DNA of 17,165 nt from NCBI RefSeq assembly GCF_030454045.1, contig NZ_JAKDJE010000066.1, forward strand, positions 1 through 17,165. The letters run 5' to 3'. The notes under the pieces are model-generated. The model was not told the DNA's origin and ran no database searches. It worked only from the letters and a program-made list of their open reading frames with translations. The position numbers and the translations under genes were made by a program. The stretch is from Psychrobacter sp. (GTDB lineage Bacteria > Pseudomonadota > Gammaproteobacteria > Pseudomonadales > Moraxellaceae). The number at the start of each line of letters is the position of its first letter. Position 1 is the stretch's first letter. This document shows, piece after piece, positions 7,143 to 15,510 of this stretch.

Positions 7143-8849
7143 ATGATGCCTGTACCAAATTCTAATATAACTGGGCAGACAAACTCTGCCCCATCGCCAG
7201 CTACCAAAACTAGCTGGCGTTTTGGTGATCTGTCTGTAGCCGATCTCATACCTCAGCTGCAACGTCATCTATATGAGCAAAACCATAAAGCAAACTGGCA
7301 ATTTGTCTGGCTAAATAACGATGGACGACCAGTGATTGGCTTGATGCCTAAAGTCAGCTGGTCGGTTTATGCCACTGATCAAAAACCTTCTAATGATTCA
7401 AACCCTGTCTATAGAGTGGTTAAGAACTGCCGTGATAACTACTCTACTCATAGCGAAAATACCACGACAGCCTATATGAGTTATCTAGAATGGCAACACG
7501 AGCTTATTGCTTATAGCAAAGCTTATGATACCGATAGTAATAGCTCAAACAACATAAATTCGAAACGCACAAAACCTAATTATCATCATGGTCTCATTGG
7601 TTTTATTGGTTATGATATCGCTGCTTATGAGTTAAGTCCTGCAGACAGAATCGAATTGGCGAATCAACCTTGTGCCTCATTAGGGCATTATGATATTTAT
7701 CTGACCCCTGCTGCCGATACTGATACCGGATGGGAGCTAAAAAGCATCCAGACCAACAGTAGCTCTAATGAAGCTGTCGACAATAAAGCAAAAGATGAGT
7801 TCATAGTTGCTCTGACATCCTACCTAGATGAACTGGATAAAAAGCTATCCGACAAATATCTCAATCAAGCACAATCTAAGCACACATCACATACTATACC
7901 TGTCGTCCTAACGGCACGATGGAGTAAGCGTGATTATCAGCAAGCATTTGATCGTACTCAAGACTATCTACAGCAAGGCGATTGCTATCAAATCAACCTA
8001 ACGCAAAAGTGGTCTGGCTACTTGCCGCGTAAGGATGATGCCAATCAACAGCCTTTAGCGCTTATCGATTATCTGCCTGCGCTACATCATAATACCAAAG
8101 CACCTTTTGCAGGCTATTTGAGCGTTGATAGTGCGAGCGTCGATGGTACAAGCGTTGAGCACGTTGATATCTTTAACCACAGTTTTGAGTTATTAAGCTG
8201 CTCGCCTGAGCTGTTCTTTACATTTACCAAAAACAAAGTGACTGATAAGCACCATATTCTGACCAAACCGATCAAAGGCACTATGCCTCGTGGCTCCACT
8301 GACAAGCAAGATGAATCGTATAAGCAACAACTGGTCGATAGCGAAAAAGACCGTGCCGAAAATGTCATGATTGTGGATTTACTACGCAATGATTTGGGTA
8401 AATATGCCAAAATCGGTAGCGTAAAAGTACCGCAACTGTTTGCGATTGAGAGCTTTAGTAACGTGCATCATATGGTCAGCACTATTACTGCTGAGCTAAA
8501 AACTGATACTCACCCGTTGGCTGTACTCTTTGGTAGTCTGCCTGCTGGCTCTATCACTGGCACACCAAAAAAACGAGCCGTCGAAATTATCTCTGAGCTA
8601 GAGTCTACACCACGCGGTGCTTATTGCGGCACCATGGGTTATATGAATTTTGATGGTAGTGGTCAATGGAATGTGTTAATTCGCACACTACAGGCCAATG
8701 GTTCGTCAAATAATGCATCGGTCAAAGAGAGACCTATCAATCTATGGGCTGGTGGCGGTATTACGGTTGCCTCAGACTGTGATGCTGAATATCAAGAGTG
8801 CCTAGACAAAGTAGGTAATTTGCTGGCGGTGTTGGCGAAAAAAGTATAA
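7143..8849 (+). CDS. pabB: Aminodeoxychorismate synthase component I
   Basis: Chorismate-binding enzyme of 4-aminobenzoate (folate) synthesis; with a PabA glutamine amidotransferase it converts chorismate to 4-amino-4-deoxychorismate. The PabB-specific lysine is present in PIKGTMPRG (Lys378), where TrpE has PIAGT. Other family motifs: GLIGFIGYDIAAYEL (150-164), ENVMIVDLLRNDLGK (406-420), GSLPAGSITGTPKKRAVEII (464-483) and WAGGGITVASD (535-545). At 568 residues it is over 100 longer than E. coli PabB (about 453). The surplus lies in Asn/Ser/Asp-rich stretches at about 125-147, 200-250, 329-346 and 518-531, which look like surface loops or linkers. The ATG at 7143 touches the fabB stop; a second ATG follows at 7146. 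The partner pabA is not in the window. Confidence 0.93.
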   Translation: MMPVPNSNITGQTNSAPSPATKTSWRFGDLSVADLIPQLQRHLYEQNHKANWQFVWLNNDGRPVIGLMPKVSWSVYATDQKPSNDSNPVYRVVKNCRDNYSTHSENTTTAYMSYLEWQHELIAYSKAYDTDSNSSNNINSKRTKPNYHHGLIGFIGYDIAAYELSPADRIELANQPCASLGHYDIYLTPAADTDTGWELKSIQTNSSSNEAVDNKAKDEFIVALTSYLDELDKKLSDKYLNQAQSKHTSHTIPVVLTARWSKRDYQQAFDRTQDYLQQGDCYQINLTQKWSGYLPRKDDANQQPLALIDYLPALHHNTKAPFAGYLSVDSASVDGTSVEHVDIFNHSFELLSCSPELFFTFTKNKVTDKHHILTKPIKGTMPRGSTDKQDESYKQQLVDSEKDRAENVMIVDLLRNDLGKYAKIGSVKVPQLFAIESFSNVHHMVSTITAELKTDTHPLAVLFGSLPAGSITGTPKKRAVEIISELESTPRGAYCGTMGYMNFDGSGQWNVLIRTLQANGSSNNASVKERPINLWAGGGITVASDCDAEYQECLDKVGNLLAVLAKKV

Positions 8850-8884
8850 ACGACTGAAATACTATTTTGCGCTGGCCTCTAAAG

Positions 8885-8922
8885 AAAAAAGCCTGCTTAA
8901 CATTGCGCTAGCAGGCTTTTTT
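8885..8922. terminator. Bidirectional intrinsic terminator between pabB and hisC
   Basis: A perfect 13-bp stem (AAAAAAGCCTGCT, 8885-8897, with AGCAGGCTTTTTT, 8910-8922) around a 12-nt loop. It ends in a T-run on both strands, so it can end pabB (plus) and hisC (minus), whose stops face each other 114 bp apart. Confidence 0.93.
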
Positions 8923-8963
8923 AGTACTTATCGATAGCATTTACTACACAAGCAGGTAAACCA

Positions 8964-10097
8964 TTAATCAGCCGTCATGCTAGTCTCTGTATGCAGCTCT
9001 TTTAGCGCATCAATCAAGCGCTCATGCTGCTCGGCGGTACCCACAGTAATACGCAAATACTCATTAATGCGCGGCTTATCAAAATGGCGAACGATAATCC
9101 CTTGATCACGCAATGCACTCGCCACAGCACTTGCATTACCATCTTTTGGACGGGCAAAGATGAAATTTGCATGCGAGGGCAGTACCTTGTAGCCCAGCGT
9201 CGTCAACTCTTCGGTCAATGACGTACGCAAATCAATGACTTGCTGACGGGTCTGCTCAAAATACTCAGTATCTAACACACTCGCAGTCGCCCCAGCTTGA
9301 GCCAACTTATCCAATGGATAGCTGTTAAAGCTATTTTTCATCCGTGTCAGCGCTTCAATCAACGACGCATTACCAAAGGCCATACCAACGCGCAATCCAG
9401 CAAGCGAGCGTGATTTTGAAAAGGTTTGGGTCACGATAACGTTATCACATTCATTGATTAAGCTCACCGCTGAGACTGGAGCGTCTGCATTGCTTTCATC
9501 TATCTGAGCAAAATCGATATACGCTTCATCAATAACAATGACCGCATTAGAATGCTCACTCGCAAGTTTGCGAATATCAGCAAGTGATAATAGCAAGCCC
9601 GTTGGCGCATTAGGGTTGGCGATGATAATACCGCTACAAGGCTGACGATAAGCATCAGGGTCAATACTAAAATCGTCTTCTAATGGGATTTTGACGAGAT
9701 GCACACCAAAAGTCTGTGCATAGACAGGATAAAAGCTGTAGCCAATATCAGGTGATAAAAGCGGACGCTCTTTTAAAAAGAAGCTGGCAAATACTAATGC
9801 CAAGACTTCATCCGAACCATTACCGACAAATACTTGATTGATATCAAGATTGTATGACTGTGCCAATGCAGCACGTAGGTCATTAGATTCAGGAGCAGGA
9901 TACAAACGTAGTTCATCAGCTTGCTGCATAAGTACCTTAGCAATCGCCTCCCCTACTTTTGGCGAGGGTGGGAATGGGTTTTCATTGGTATTTAGTTTGC
10001 ATAGATTGTCGTGTTGCGGCTGCTCACCTGGAATATAAGGTGACAAGTTGCGCGCTTTAGACGACCACAGTCTGGTGTCTATCTTTGACTCACTCAT
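8964..10097 (-). CDS. hisC: Histidinol-phosphate aminotransferase
   Basis: 377-residue fold-type I PLP enzyme that turns imidazole-acetol phosphate into histidinol phosphate with glutamate as amino donor. Seen: the substrate-binding KLNTNENPFPPSP near the N-terminus (34-46), NPNAPTG (161-167), the PLP-contacting DEAYIDF (190-196), the Schiff-base lysine Lys228 in TFSKSRSLAGLRVG and Arg236 of that motif. Length is typical (350-380). The ATG follows AGGAT 7 nt upstream. Last gene of the minus-strand his block, 74 bp behind hisD, ending at the shared terminator. The motif order fits HisC better than a general aromatic aminotransferase; position beside hisD and hisG settles it. Confidence 0.96.
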   Translation of the reverse strand: MSESKIDTRLWSSKARNLSPYIPGEQPQHDNLCKLNTNENPFPPSPKVGEAIAKVLMQQADELRLYPAPESNDLRAALAQSYNLDINQVFVGNGSDEVLALVFASFFLKERPLLSPDIGYSFYPVYAQTFGVHLVKIPLEDDFSIDPDAYRQPCSGIIIANPNAPTGLLLSLADIRKLASEHSNAVIVIDEAYIDFAQIDESNADAPVSAVSLINECDNVIVTQTFSKSRSLAGLRVGMAFGNASLIEALTRMKNSFNSYPLDKLAQAGATASVLDTEYFEQTRQQVIDLRTSLTEELTTLGYKVLPSHANFIFARPKDGNASAVASALRDQGIIVRHFDKPRINEYLRITVGTAEQHERLIDALKELHTETSMTAD

Positions 10098-10171
10098 AAA
10101 TTATCCTACTATTAGCCAAAAAGACTATTAAAAATAAATATCAAAAGTAAAAGCTAAAAATTCAAAATCAA

Positions 10172-11467
10172 TTACTGATAACGATAACGAGCTGAACGCG
10201 CATGGGCTTCTAAGTCCTCACGCTGCGCTAAAATATCAGCTGTCTCAGCCAAAGGTTTACTGCCAGATTCACTACAATAAATGATGGATGATTTCTTTTG
10301 AAAATCGTAAACACCTAACGGCGAAGAAAAGCGCGCAGTGCCTGATGTTGGCAGTACATGATTTGGCCCTGCACAATAATCCCCAATAGCTTCAGGCGTA
10401 TGACGGCCCATAAAGATAGCGCCAGCATGACGAATATCGTTTAACAGTGCGTCAGGATTATCAACAGATAGCTCTAAATGCTCAGGGGCGATACGATTGA
10501 TAAGCGCCATACCTTCGCTACGATCTTTCACTAAGATAAGCGCGCCACGATTTTGCAGCGAGTCACGGGCGATATCTGCTTTTGGCAGCTCAGCCAAGGC
10601 TTTTTCGATTTCAATCGCGACTTCTTGTAACTGCGCCTCACTGGTCGTCACAAAGATAGCTTGAGCGATACGGTCGTGCTCTGCTTGCGACAACAAATCC
10701 ATCGCGAGCCAATCAGCTCGATCTTGCGCTTCACCCTCTGCATATACCAACACTTCTGAGGGGCCTGCAATCATATCAATGCCGACTTGTCCAAATACTG
10801 CGCGTTTGGCTGCCGCGACATACTTATTACCCGGCCCTGTGATTTTATCCACCGCTGGAATGGTTTCGGTACCGTAGGCTAAAGCTGCTACCGCCTGTGC
10901 GCCGCCAATGGTAAAGACACGATCCACTTTGGCCAAATGTGCTGCTGCTAATACCAATGGATTAAGCATCCCTTTTGGCGCTGGCACGACCATGATAACT
11001 TCAGTAACCCCAGCTACTTTGGCAGGAATAGCATTCATCAATACTGATGATGGATAAGATGCCAAACCACCCGGCACATAAATACCAACGCGATCAAGTG
11101 GCGTAACTTTTTGACCTAAGCGATTGCCTAGCTCATCTTCATACTGCCACGTTTCTTGCACTTGGCGTTCATGAAAGCTCTGTACCCTAGTAGCTGCTGT
11201 GGTCAATGCCGTTTTTACATTCTCATCCAGATTGGCAAATGCATCGGCAAGTGACGCCTTAGACAGCTCTAATTCTTGCATTGACTGCGCGGGATGTTGA
11301 TCAAACTGCTGGGTCAAGGCCAGTACCACGCGATCGCCATCAGCACGTACTTGTGCGATGATATCGTCAACGGTGTGTAATAATTCAGCATCATTGACGG
11401 TTTCAAAGGCAAGTAGCTGTGTCAATTGATTGTCAAAATCGGCATCTTGGGTACTTAACTGGCGCAT
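10172..11467 (-). CDS. hisD: Histidinol dehydrogenase
   Basis: 431-residue zinc enzyme catalysing the last two steps of histidine synthesis, histidinol to histidinal to histidine, with two NAD+. The expected zinc ligands are visible: Gln261 and His264 in QAEHD, Asp363 in IGDYCAGPNHVLPTSG and His422 near the C-terminus. The catalytic Glu329-His330 pair is in IAPEHLEL. Further signatures are GPGNKYVAAAKR (211-222) and IAGPSEVLVYAE (233-244). Length is as in E. coli (434). The ATG has AGGA 8 nt upstream. A strong hairpin lies in the 251-bp gap to hisG, so hisD-hisC may be partly uncoupled from the upstream genes. Confidence 0.97.
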   Translation of the reverse strand: MRQLSTQDADFDNQLTQLLAFETVNDAELLHTVDDIIAQVRADGDRVVLALTQQFDQHPAQSMQELELSKASLADAFANLDENVKTALTTAATRVQSFHERQVQETWQYEDELGNRLGQKVTPLDRVGIYVPGGLASYPSSVLMNAIPAKVAGVTEVIMVVPAPKGMLNPLVLAAAHLAKVDRVFTIGGAQAVAALAYGTETIPAVDKITGPGNKYVAAAKRAVFGQVGIDMIAGPSEVLVYAEGEAQDRADWLAMDLLSQAEHDRIAQAIFVTTSEAQLQEVAIEIEKALAELPKADIARDSLQNRGALILVKDRSEGMALINRIAPEHLELSVDNPDALLNDIRHAGAIFMGRHTPEAIGDYCAGPNHVLPTSGTARFSSPLGVYDFQKKSSIIYCSESGSKPLAETADILAQREDLEAHARSARYRYQ

Positions 11468-11514
11468 GACCTAATCCTATATCTGAGCATAAAATACTGC
11501 TGAAAATAAACGGC

Positions 11515-11546
11515 GTGAATATAACTAAAGTATGCTTATTATTCAC
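11515..11546. repeat. Inverted repeat upstream of hisD
   Basis: GTGAATA (11515-11521) and TATTCAC (11540-11546) are perfect 7-bp arms with an 18-nt spacer, about 48 bp before the hisD ATG. The geometry allows an operator or a leader hairpin. No convincing promoter and no His-rich leader peptide is seen around it. Confidence 0.35.
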
Positions 11547-11621
11547 AAATATGGCGACTTACTAGCTGTCTTCTTGTCTAAATTTTACGGTGATTTTATT
11601 TTTTCGCAAGCTAAGACAACA

Positions 11622-11668
11622 AAACCAGTGTAGCACGCTATGACAGACATAGAGCGCTAAACTGGTTT
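11622..11668 (-). terminator. Long hairpin terminator or attenuator behind hisG
   Basis: On the minus strand AAACCAGT...ACTGGTTT pairs as the outer 8 bp, continuing with TA/TA, GCGC/GTGC and CTATG/CATAG, 19 pairs in all with two single mismatches and a 5-nt loop. It is followed by the U-rich TGTTGTCTT. It lies 50 bp behind the hisG stop. The U-run is imperfect, so termination may be partial. Confidence 0.7.
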
Positions 11669-11718
11669 AAAAATTCGTATCACCATGCTTTATATTACCA
11701 ATGATTGACACCGGTTTA

Positions 11719-12411
11719 CTAAGCATTGGCAATACTGTTTTTAAAGCTATCTAAAATGGGTTCTAGTAACGCAAATTTGCGCTTATAGCTGACTTGATTG
11801 ACGATAAGACGTGATGACACATCACAAATATGATCGCGCGCTTCAAGTCCATTCGCGCGTAGGGTATTACCTGTATCCACCACATCGACAATCAAATCGC
11901 CCAAGCCCACCAATGGCGCAAGCTCCATTGAACCGTAAAGCTTGATAACATCAACTTGCTGTCCTTGGCTTGCAAAATAAGCGCGCGCTACATTGACATA
12001 TTTGGTCGCGATACGCAGACGACGATTGGGCAGTGGTGCATCTTTTACGCCAGCGGTCATCAATTTGCATTGAGCGATTTTTAAATCAAGCAATTCATAC
12101 ACGTGGTTCGCGCCATGCTCAAGCAGCACATCTTTACCCGCTACACCAAAATCAGCCGCGCCGTGCTCGACATAGGTCGGTACGTCGCTTGCACGCAAGA
12201 TTAATACACGCACATTTGGGTTTGATGTTGGAAAAATAAGCTTACGCGACGCTTCAGGATCTTCTAGCAAATCAACGCCAGCAGCACGTAACAGTGGCAT
12301 CGTCTCTTCTAAAATACGGCCTTTTGATAACGCCAACGTTAGACCTGAAAACGCATCGTTTACTTCGTTTAGTAGACCGTCGGCTGGTAGAGGTGTGCTT
12401 GTCTCAGTCAT
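11719..12411 (-). CDS. hisG: ATP phosphoribosyltransferase, short form
   Basis: First enzyme of histidine synthesis, joining ATP and PRPP to phosphoribosyl-ATP. Only the catalytic domain is present (230 residues from this start): LTLALSKGRI near residue 24, ADFGVAGKDVL (86-96), and the PRPP-binding DLIVDVVDTGNTLRANGL (172-189). The C-terminal regulatory domain of the long form (about 300 residues) is absent, so this is HisG-S, which in other bacteria works with HisZ; no hisZ is in the window. The start at 12411 (MTETSTPLPA) is preferred over an in-frame ATG at 12447 because the extra 12 residues look unlike the family; neither has a clear ribosome binding site, so the choice is uncertain. It follows murA on the same strand after a short gap. 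Confidence 0.95.
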   Translation of the reverse strand: MTETSTPLPADGLLNEVNDAFSGLTLALSKGRILEETMPLLRAAGVDLLEDPEASRKLIFPTSNPNVRVLILRASDVPTYVEHGAADFGVAGKDVLLEHGANHVYELLDLKIAQCKLMTAGVKDAPLPNRRLRIATKYVNVARAYFASQGQQVDVIKLYGSMELAPLVGLGDLIVDVVDTGNTLRANGLEARDHICDVSSRLIVNQVSYKRKFALLEPILDSFKNSIANA

Positions 12412-12507
12412 AATGACATCGTGTCCATGTGCAGTTAGTTTCCCCATTCAAGGGAAGTTTTAATGTATAACGTAATTCATGTATAAACTACGGTTGATCT
12501 ATCAGTA

Positions 12508-13776
12508 TTAGCCGTTGGTATTGACACGCTGGATATTCACACCAAGGCTACGCAGCTTGTCTTCGACATGCTCATAACCACGGTCAATATGATAAATGCG
12601 GTCAATCAAGCTCTCGCCTTCTGCCGTTGCCGCCGCCATTACAAGTGACATAGAAGCACGTAAATCTGTTGCCATAACTGGTGCCGCCGTAAAGTTCTCG
12701 ACGCCTCTGATCACCGCAGTATGGCCATCCACTTGGATAGATGCACCCAAGCGGTTTAGTTCAGGTACGTGCATATAGCGGTTTTCAAAGATATTTTCGA
12801 TAATGGTACTGGTCCCATCAGCCAGACAGCAAATTGCCATCAGCTGCGCTTGCATATCCGTTGGAAAACCTGGGTGTGGCTGAGTCCGAATATTTACTGG
12901 CTTTGGACGCCCTTTCATTTGCGCGCGAATCCAGTCATCACCTGTCGTAATCACCGCACCCATCGCTTCAAACTTCTCAAGCACTGGGTACAATAAAGAT
13001 GCCGTGGTGTTTTTGGTCAACACATCCCCTTGAGTCATCAAGGCACCCGCAAGATATGAGCCTGTCTCAATACGATCTGGCACCACTGAATACTCACAAC
13101 CGTGTAGACGTTCGACCCCTTCAATGGTCATCGTCGAAGTACCGATGCCGCTGATTTTGGCGCCCATCGCAACCAACATATTGGCTAAATCGACTACTTC
13201 TGGCTCTAAAGCACAATTGCCCAAAACGGTTGTGCCTTTCGCCAATGCTGCTGCCATAATGACGTTTTCAGTACCACCCACTGTCACCATATCAAATGAA
13301 AAGTGGCAGCCAATCAGTTTGCCGCCCTTGGGAGCTTGCGCTTTTACATAGCCGTTCTCTACGCTGATCACTGCACCCATTGCTTCAAATGCTTTTAGAT
13401 GCTGATCAACAGGGCGCGACCCAATCGCACAACCACCTGGCAACGACACTTCTGCTTCGCCAAAACGGGACAATAGTGGACCTAACACCAAAATTGACGC
13501 GCGCATGGTTTTTACCAAATCATACGGCGCATAAAAGTTATCAATAGTTTTGGTATCACAAGTGACCGTATCATCTTGTTTTTGGATATCAATACCCATA
13601 CCACTGATCAATTCAATCAATGTTCGCACGTCTTTTAATGACGGTACATTGTGCAATGTCGTTGGAGTCTCAGCCAATATCATCGCGGCAAGCAATGGCA
13701 AGGCGGCATTTTTGGCGCCTGAAATAGTAACTTCCCCTGCGATACGACTACTACCAGTGATTAAAAATTGATCCAT
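12508..13776 (-). CDS. murA: UDP-N-acetylglucosamine 1-carboxyvinyltransferase
   Basis: 422-residue enolpyruvyl transferase catalysing the committed first step of peptidoglycan precursor synthesis in the cytosol: PEP plus UDP-GlcNAc gives UDP-GlcNAc-enolpyruvate. Active-site residues are present: Lys22-Asn23 in ISGAKNAALP, Cys116 in LPGGCAIGSRPVD (so the fosfomycin-target cysteine is retained) and Asp307 in GFPTDMQAQ. Length matches E. coli MurA (419). The ribosome binding site is unusual: the only AGGT lies about 12 nt upstream and can pair with ACCT next to the start (13779-13790), which might damp translation. It sits between ibaG and hisG, an order shared with Pseudomonas. Confidence 0.97.
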   Translation of the reverse strand: MDQFLITGSSRIAGEVTISGAKNAALPLLAAMILAETPTTLHNVPSLKDVRTLIELISGMGIDIQKQDDTVTCDTKTIDNFYAPYDLVKTMRASILVLGPLLSRFGEAEVSLPGGCAIGSRPVDQHLKAFEAMGAVISVENGYVKAQAPKGGKLIGCHFSFDMVTVGGTENVIMAAALAKGTTVLGNCALEPEVVDLANMLVAMGAKISGIGTSTMTIEGVERLHGCEYSVVPDRIETGSYLAGALMTQGDVLTKNTTASLLYPVLEKFEAMGAVITTGDDWIRAQMKGRPKPVNIRTQPHPGFPTDMQAQLMAICCLADGTSTIIENIFENRYMHVPELNRLGASIQVDGHTAVIRGVENFTAAPVMATDLRASMSLVMAAATAEGESLIDRIYHIDRGYEHVEDKLRSLGVNIQRVNTNG

Positions 13777-13886
13777 AAAGGTGACAACCTAGCGATGAGT
13801 ATAGAAAATGGTGAAAACGAGCAGTAAAGAATCCTTATGTCTGTTAAACGAACTCTTCGATTGCCAGTTAATAGATAGCTATATAA

Positions 13887-14138
13887 TTAGCCTTTTGATT
13901 GAGCGTCCCACTCAGCAGGCGTTAGCGCTTGAATATTGAGGGCGTGAATATCGCCACTCGCAATCTTATCATTAACCAGCGTATAAATGGCTTGTTGACG
14001 TTGAACCGCGCGTTTGCCTTCAAAGCTTGCATCAACCACGCGTACATCAAATTTATTGCCTTGATGGGCAGCTTGGATAAAAGCGTCTGGGAAGTGAGTC
14101 TGTAAAAATGCGATCAAATCGTCAGCGTTCATGCTCAT
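13887..14138 (-). CDS. ibaG: BolA family protein, IbaG/YrbA type
   Basis: 83-residue BolA-like protein. These proteins pair with monothiol glutaredoxins, bridge a [2Fe-2S] cluster and take part in iron-sulphur or stress responses; E. coli IbaG responds to acid. The helix-turn core FEGKRAVQRQQAIYTLVND (39-57) and the conserved IHALNIQALTPAEWD (64-78) with His65 identify it. The family's variable loop carries Lys29 (GNKF) where E. coli IbaG has His (GSHF); His25 is close and could substitute. The start MSMNADD could be Met1 or Met3; AAGGC lies 11 nt before Met1. It heads the block ibaG-murA-hisG-hisD-hisC behind a good promoter. Confidence 0.93.
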   Translation of the reverse strand: MSMNADDLIAFLQTHFPDAFIQAAHQGNKFDVRVVDASFEGKRAVQRQQAIYTLVNDKIASGDIHALNIQALTPAEWDAQSKG

Positions 14139-14189
14139 AAAATAGTCTGCCTTAACGTTTAGAATAGGGTATAGATTTAAAGTGATGAC

Positions 14190-14224
14190 ATTATAACAAG
14201 AGTTTGCCTATCTTACAGTACTGT
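14190..14224 (-). promoter_or_regulatory. Extended -10 promoter and palindrome upstream of ibaG
   Basis: The minus strand reads TGTTATAAT (14198-14190), a perfect extended -10, 51 bp before the ibaG ATG. There is no good -35; instead that position overlaps a perfect 10-bp palindrome ACAGTACTGT (14215-14224), which could be an operator that blocks or an activator site that replaces the -35. Transcription should start near 14183 and may run through murA to hisG. Confidence 0.65.
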
Positions 14225-14302
14225 CTTGCTCAAGTGTATTTGGGCACTGAAACCGTATCGAAAAATAAGCAGTCAAAAGCCCATGATATGAATAACAACA
14301 AG

Positions 14303-15292
14303 CTATTTGAGCATTGTGTCTAGATACGTCACTACTTGCGCACGCACATCATTGACCCAGCGTAGCGGCGGTGCCATTGCTCCAATGATAGTTGCGTGAC
14401 TCGCGCCTTCGATCTCACCAGTCTGCACCGTTACCCCTGCCTCTTTCAATGCTTGCGTCATTTTGAGTGCATTGGTTGGATGCACCACTTTATCTTTTTC
14501 TGCGGTTAATAACAAATATGGTGGCTGTGCCCCTTTGATCTGACGATCAGGCATGACTTGATCAGGTGTGGCATCCGAGGGAAAAGCTGACGCACTACTA
14601 AACTTACGGAAGTCATAACTGTAAGGCCCTGCAATACCGATAACCGTCGCAACGTCTGTCGGCTTAATACCATAGGGCGCTAAAAAGTCTTCGTTGGCGA
14701 CGGCTGCGACTGCATTAAACGCGCCAGCAGAGTGTCCCATGACAGCAACATGTGACGGATCAGAATGCAGGCTGGCCGCATTCTCGATACTCCAAGCAAT
14801 TGCTTGGGCCGTATCATTGATATAATCAGGGTAGACATGCTCGGGCACCTTACGATAATTAATCACTGCGGTGACATAACCTGCCTGCGCTAAGCTTTGA
14901 CCGACAAAGGCATATTGATCTTTATTACCACTCTCCCAAGAACCGCCATGCACGAATACCACCATAGGGTAGTCATTATTGATAGCGCTTTGGGCTTTCA
15001 TTGCCTGCGCTAAGGGTTTGGGATAATACACGTCCAGATCTTATAATGGCTTATCACCATATAAGATATCTTTGCTCACCCCTACGCCGCCACTAGAAGT
15101 AATACCGTTAACAAAGCCTAGTGGTGATAATGCCTGTGCGCTTTGGGTGGCAAGCGCAATGCTGCCTAGCGCCAATGCTGCCGCTCCTACAACCCTTAGT
15201 CTGCGCGAGTATTTACCAAAAGAGTTATGATCAGAGTTCTTGCAGTTGTTCGCACCTGTCTTTTGTCTTATGTGATTTACCGAATCCTTCAT
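14303..15292 (-). pseudogene. Secreted alpha/beta-hydrolase (carboxylesterase type) broken by an in-frame TAA
   Basis: Two open stretches in the same frame, 15292-15044 and 15040-14303, are separated by a single TAA at 15043-15041. Joined they make one typical esterase of about 330 residues. The N-terminal part has a signal peptide: basic KYSRRLRV, hydrophobic VGAAALALGSIALATQSAQA, likely cut after AQA; the RR pair is only weakly Tat-like. The second part carries the oxyanion motif HGGSW, the nucleophile motif GHSAG, Asp in AEKDKVVHP and His in GASHA, so the catalytic set is complete. The text GDKPL-stop-DLDVYYPKP is continuous across the break, as from a CAA (Gln) to TAA change. The distal part could only start at a GTG (15031) without ribosome binding site and would lack the signal. 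ATG at 15292 is preferred over an upstream in-frame TTG. It may also be a sequencing error. Confidence 0.8.
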
Positions 15293-15302
15293 TGCCAATA
15301 CC

Positions 15303-15345
15303 TATAGTTATGAATTTTATAGATATGCATCTTATAGTTATGAAT
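15303..15345. repeat. 13-bp direct repeats upstream of the esterase start
   Basis: TATAGTTATGAAT occurs at 15303-15315 and 15333-15345. The copies are 30 bp apart start to start, about three helical turns, so a pair of regulator molecules could sit on one DNA face. They lie within the leader just before the esterase ATG. Confidence 0.4.
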
Positions 15346-15510
15346 CATGCCTAACATCGTGAGCGCTCTATAGTCTCATTAGAACCTCTGATGCTGTGAC
15401 GTTTTACTCTTGATATAGTACTCACTGGCTGAGGATTTCTCGTGCTCTTACTGTTATATCTATTTAGGCTTATTGTGATTAATATCAAAAAAAGCTACTA
15501 GCATCCTATG

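Noticed and set aside
11468..11621. Histidine-rich leader peptide upstream of hisD
   Set aside because: No short frame with a run of CAT or CAC codons was found on the minus strand.
14303..15031. Distal esterase part as an independent GTG-started gene
   Set aside because: It is in the same frame as the upstream signal-peptide part, starts in the middle of the conserved LDVYYPK stretch, and has no ribosome binding site.
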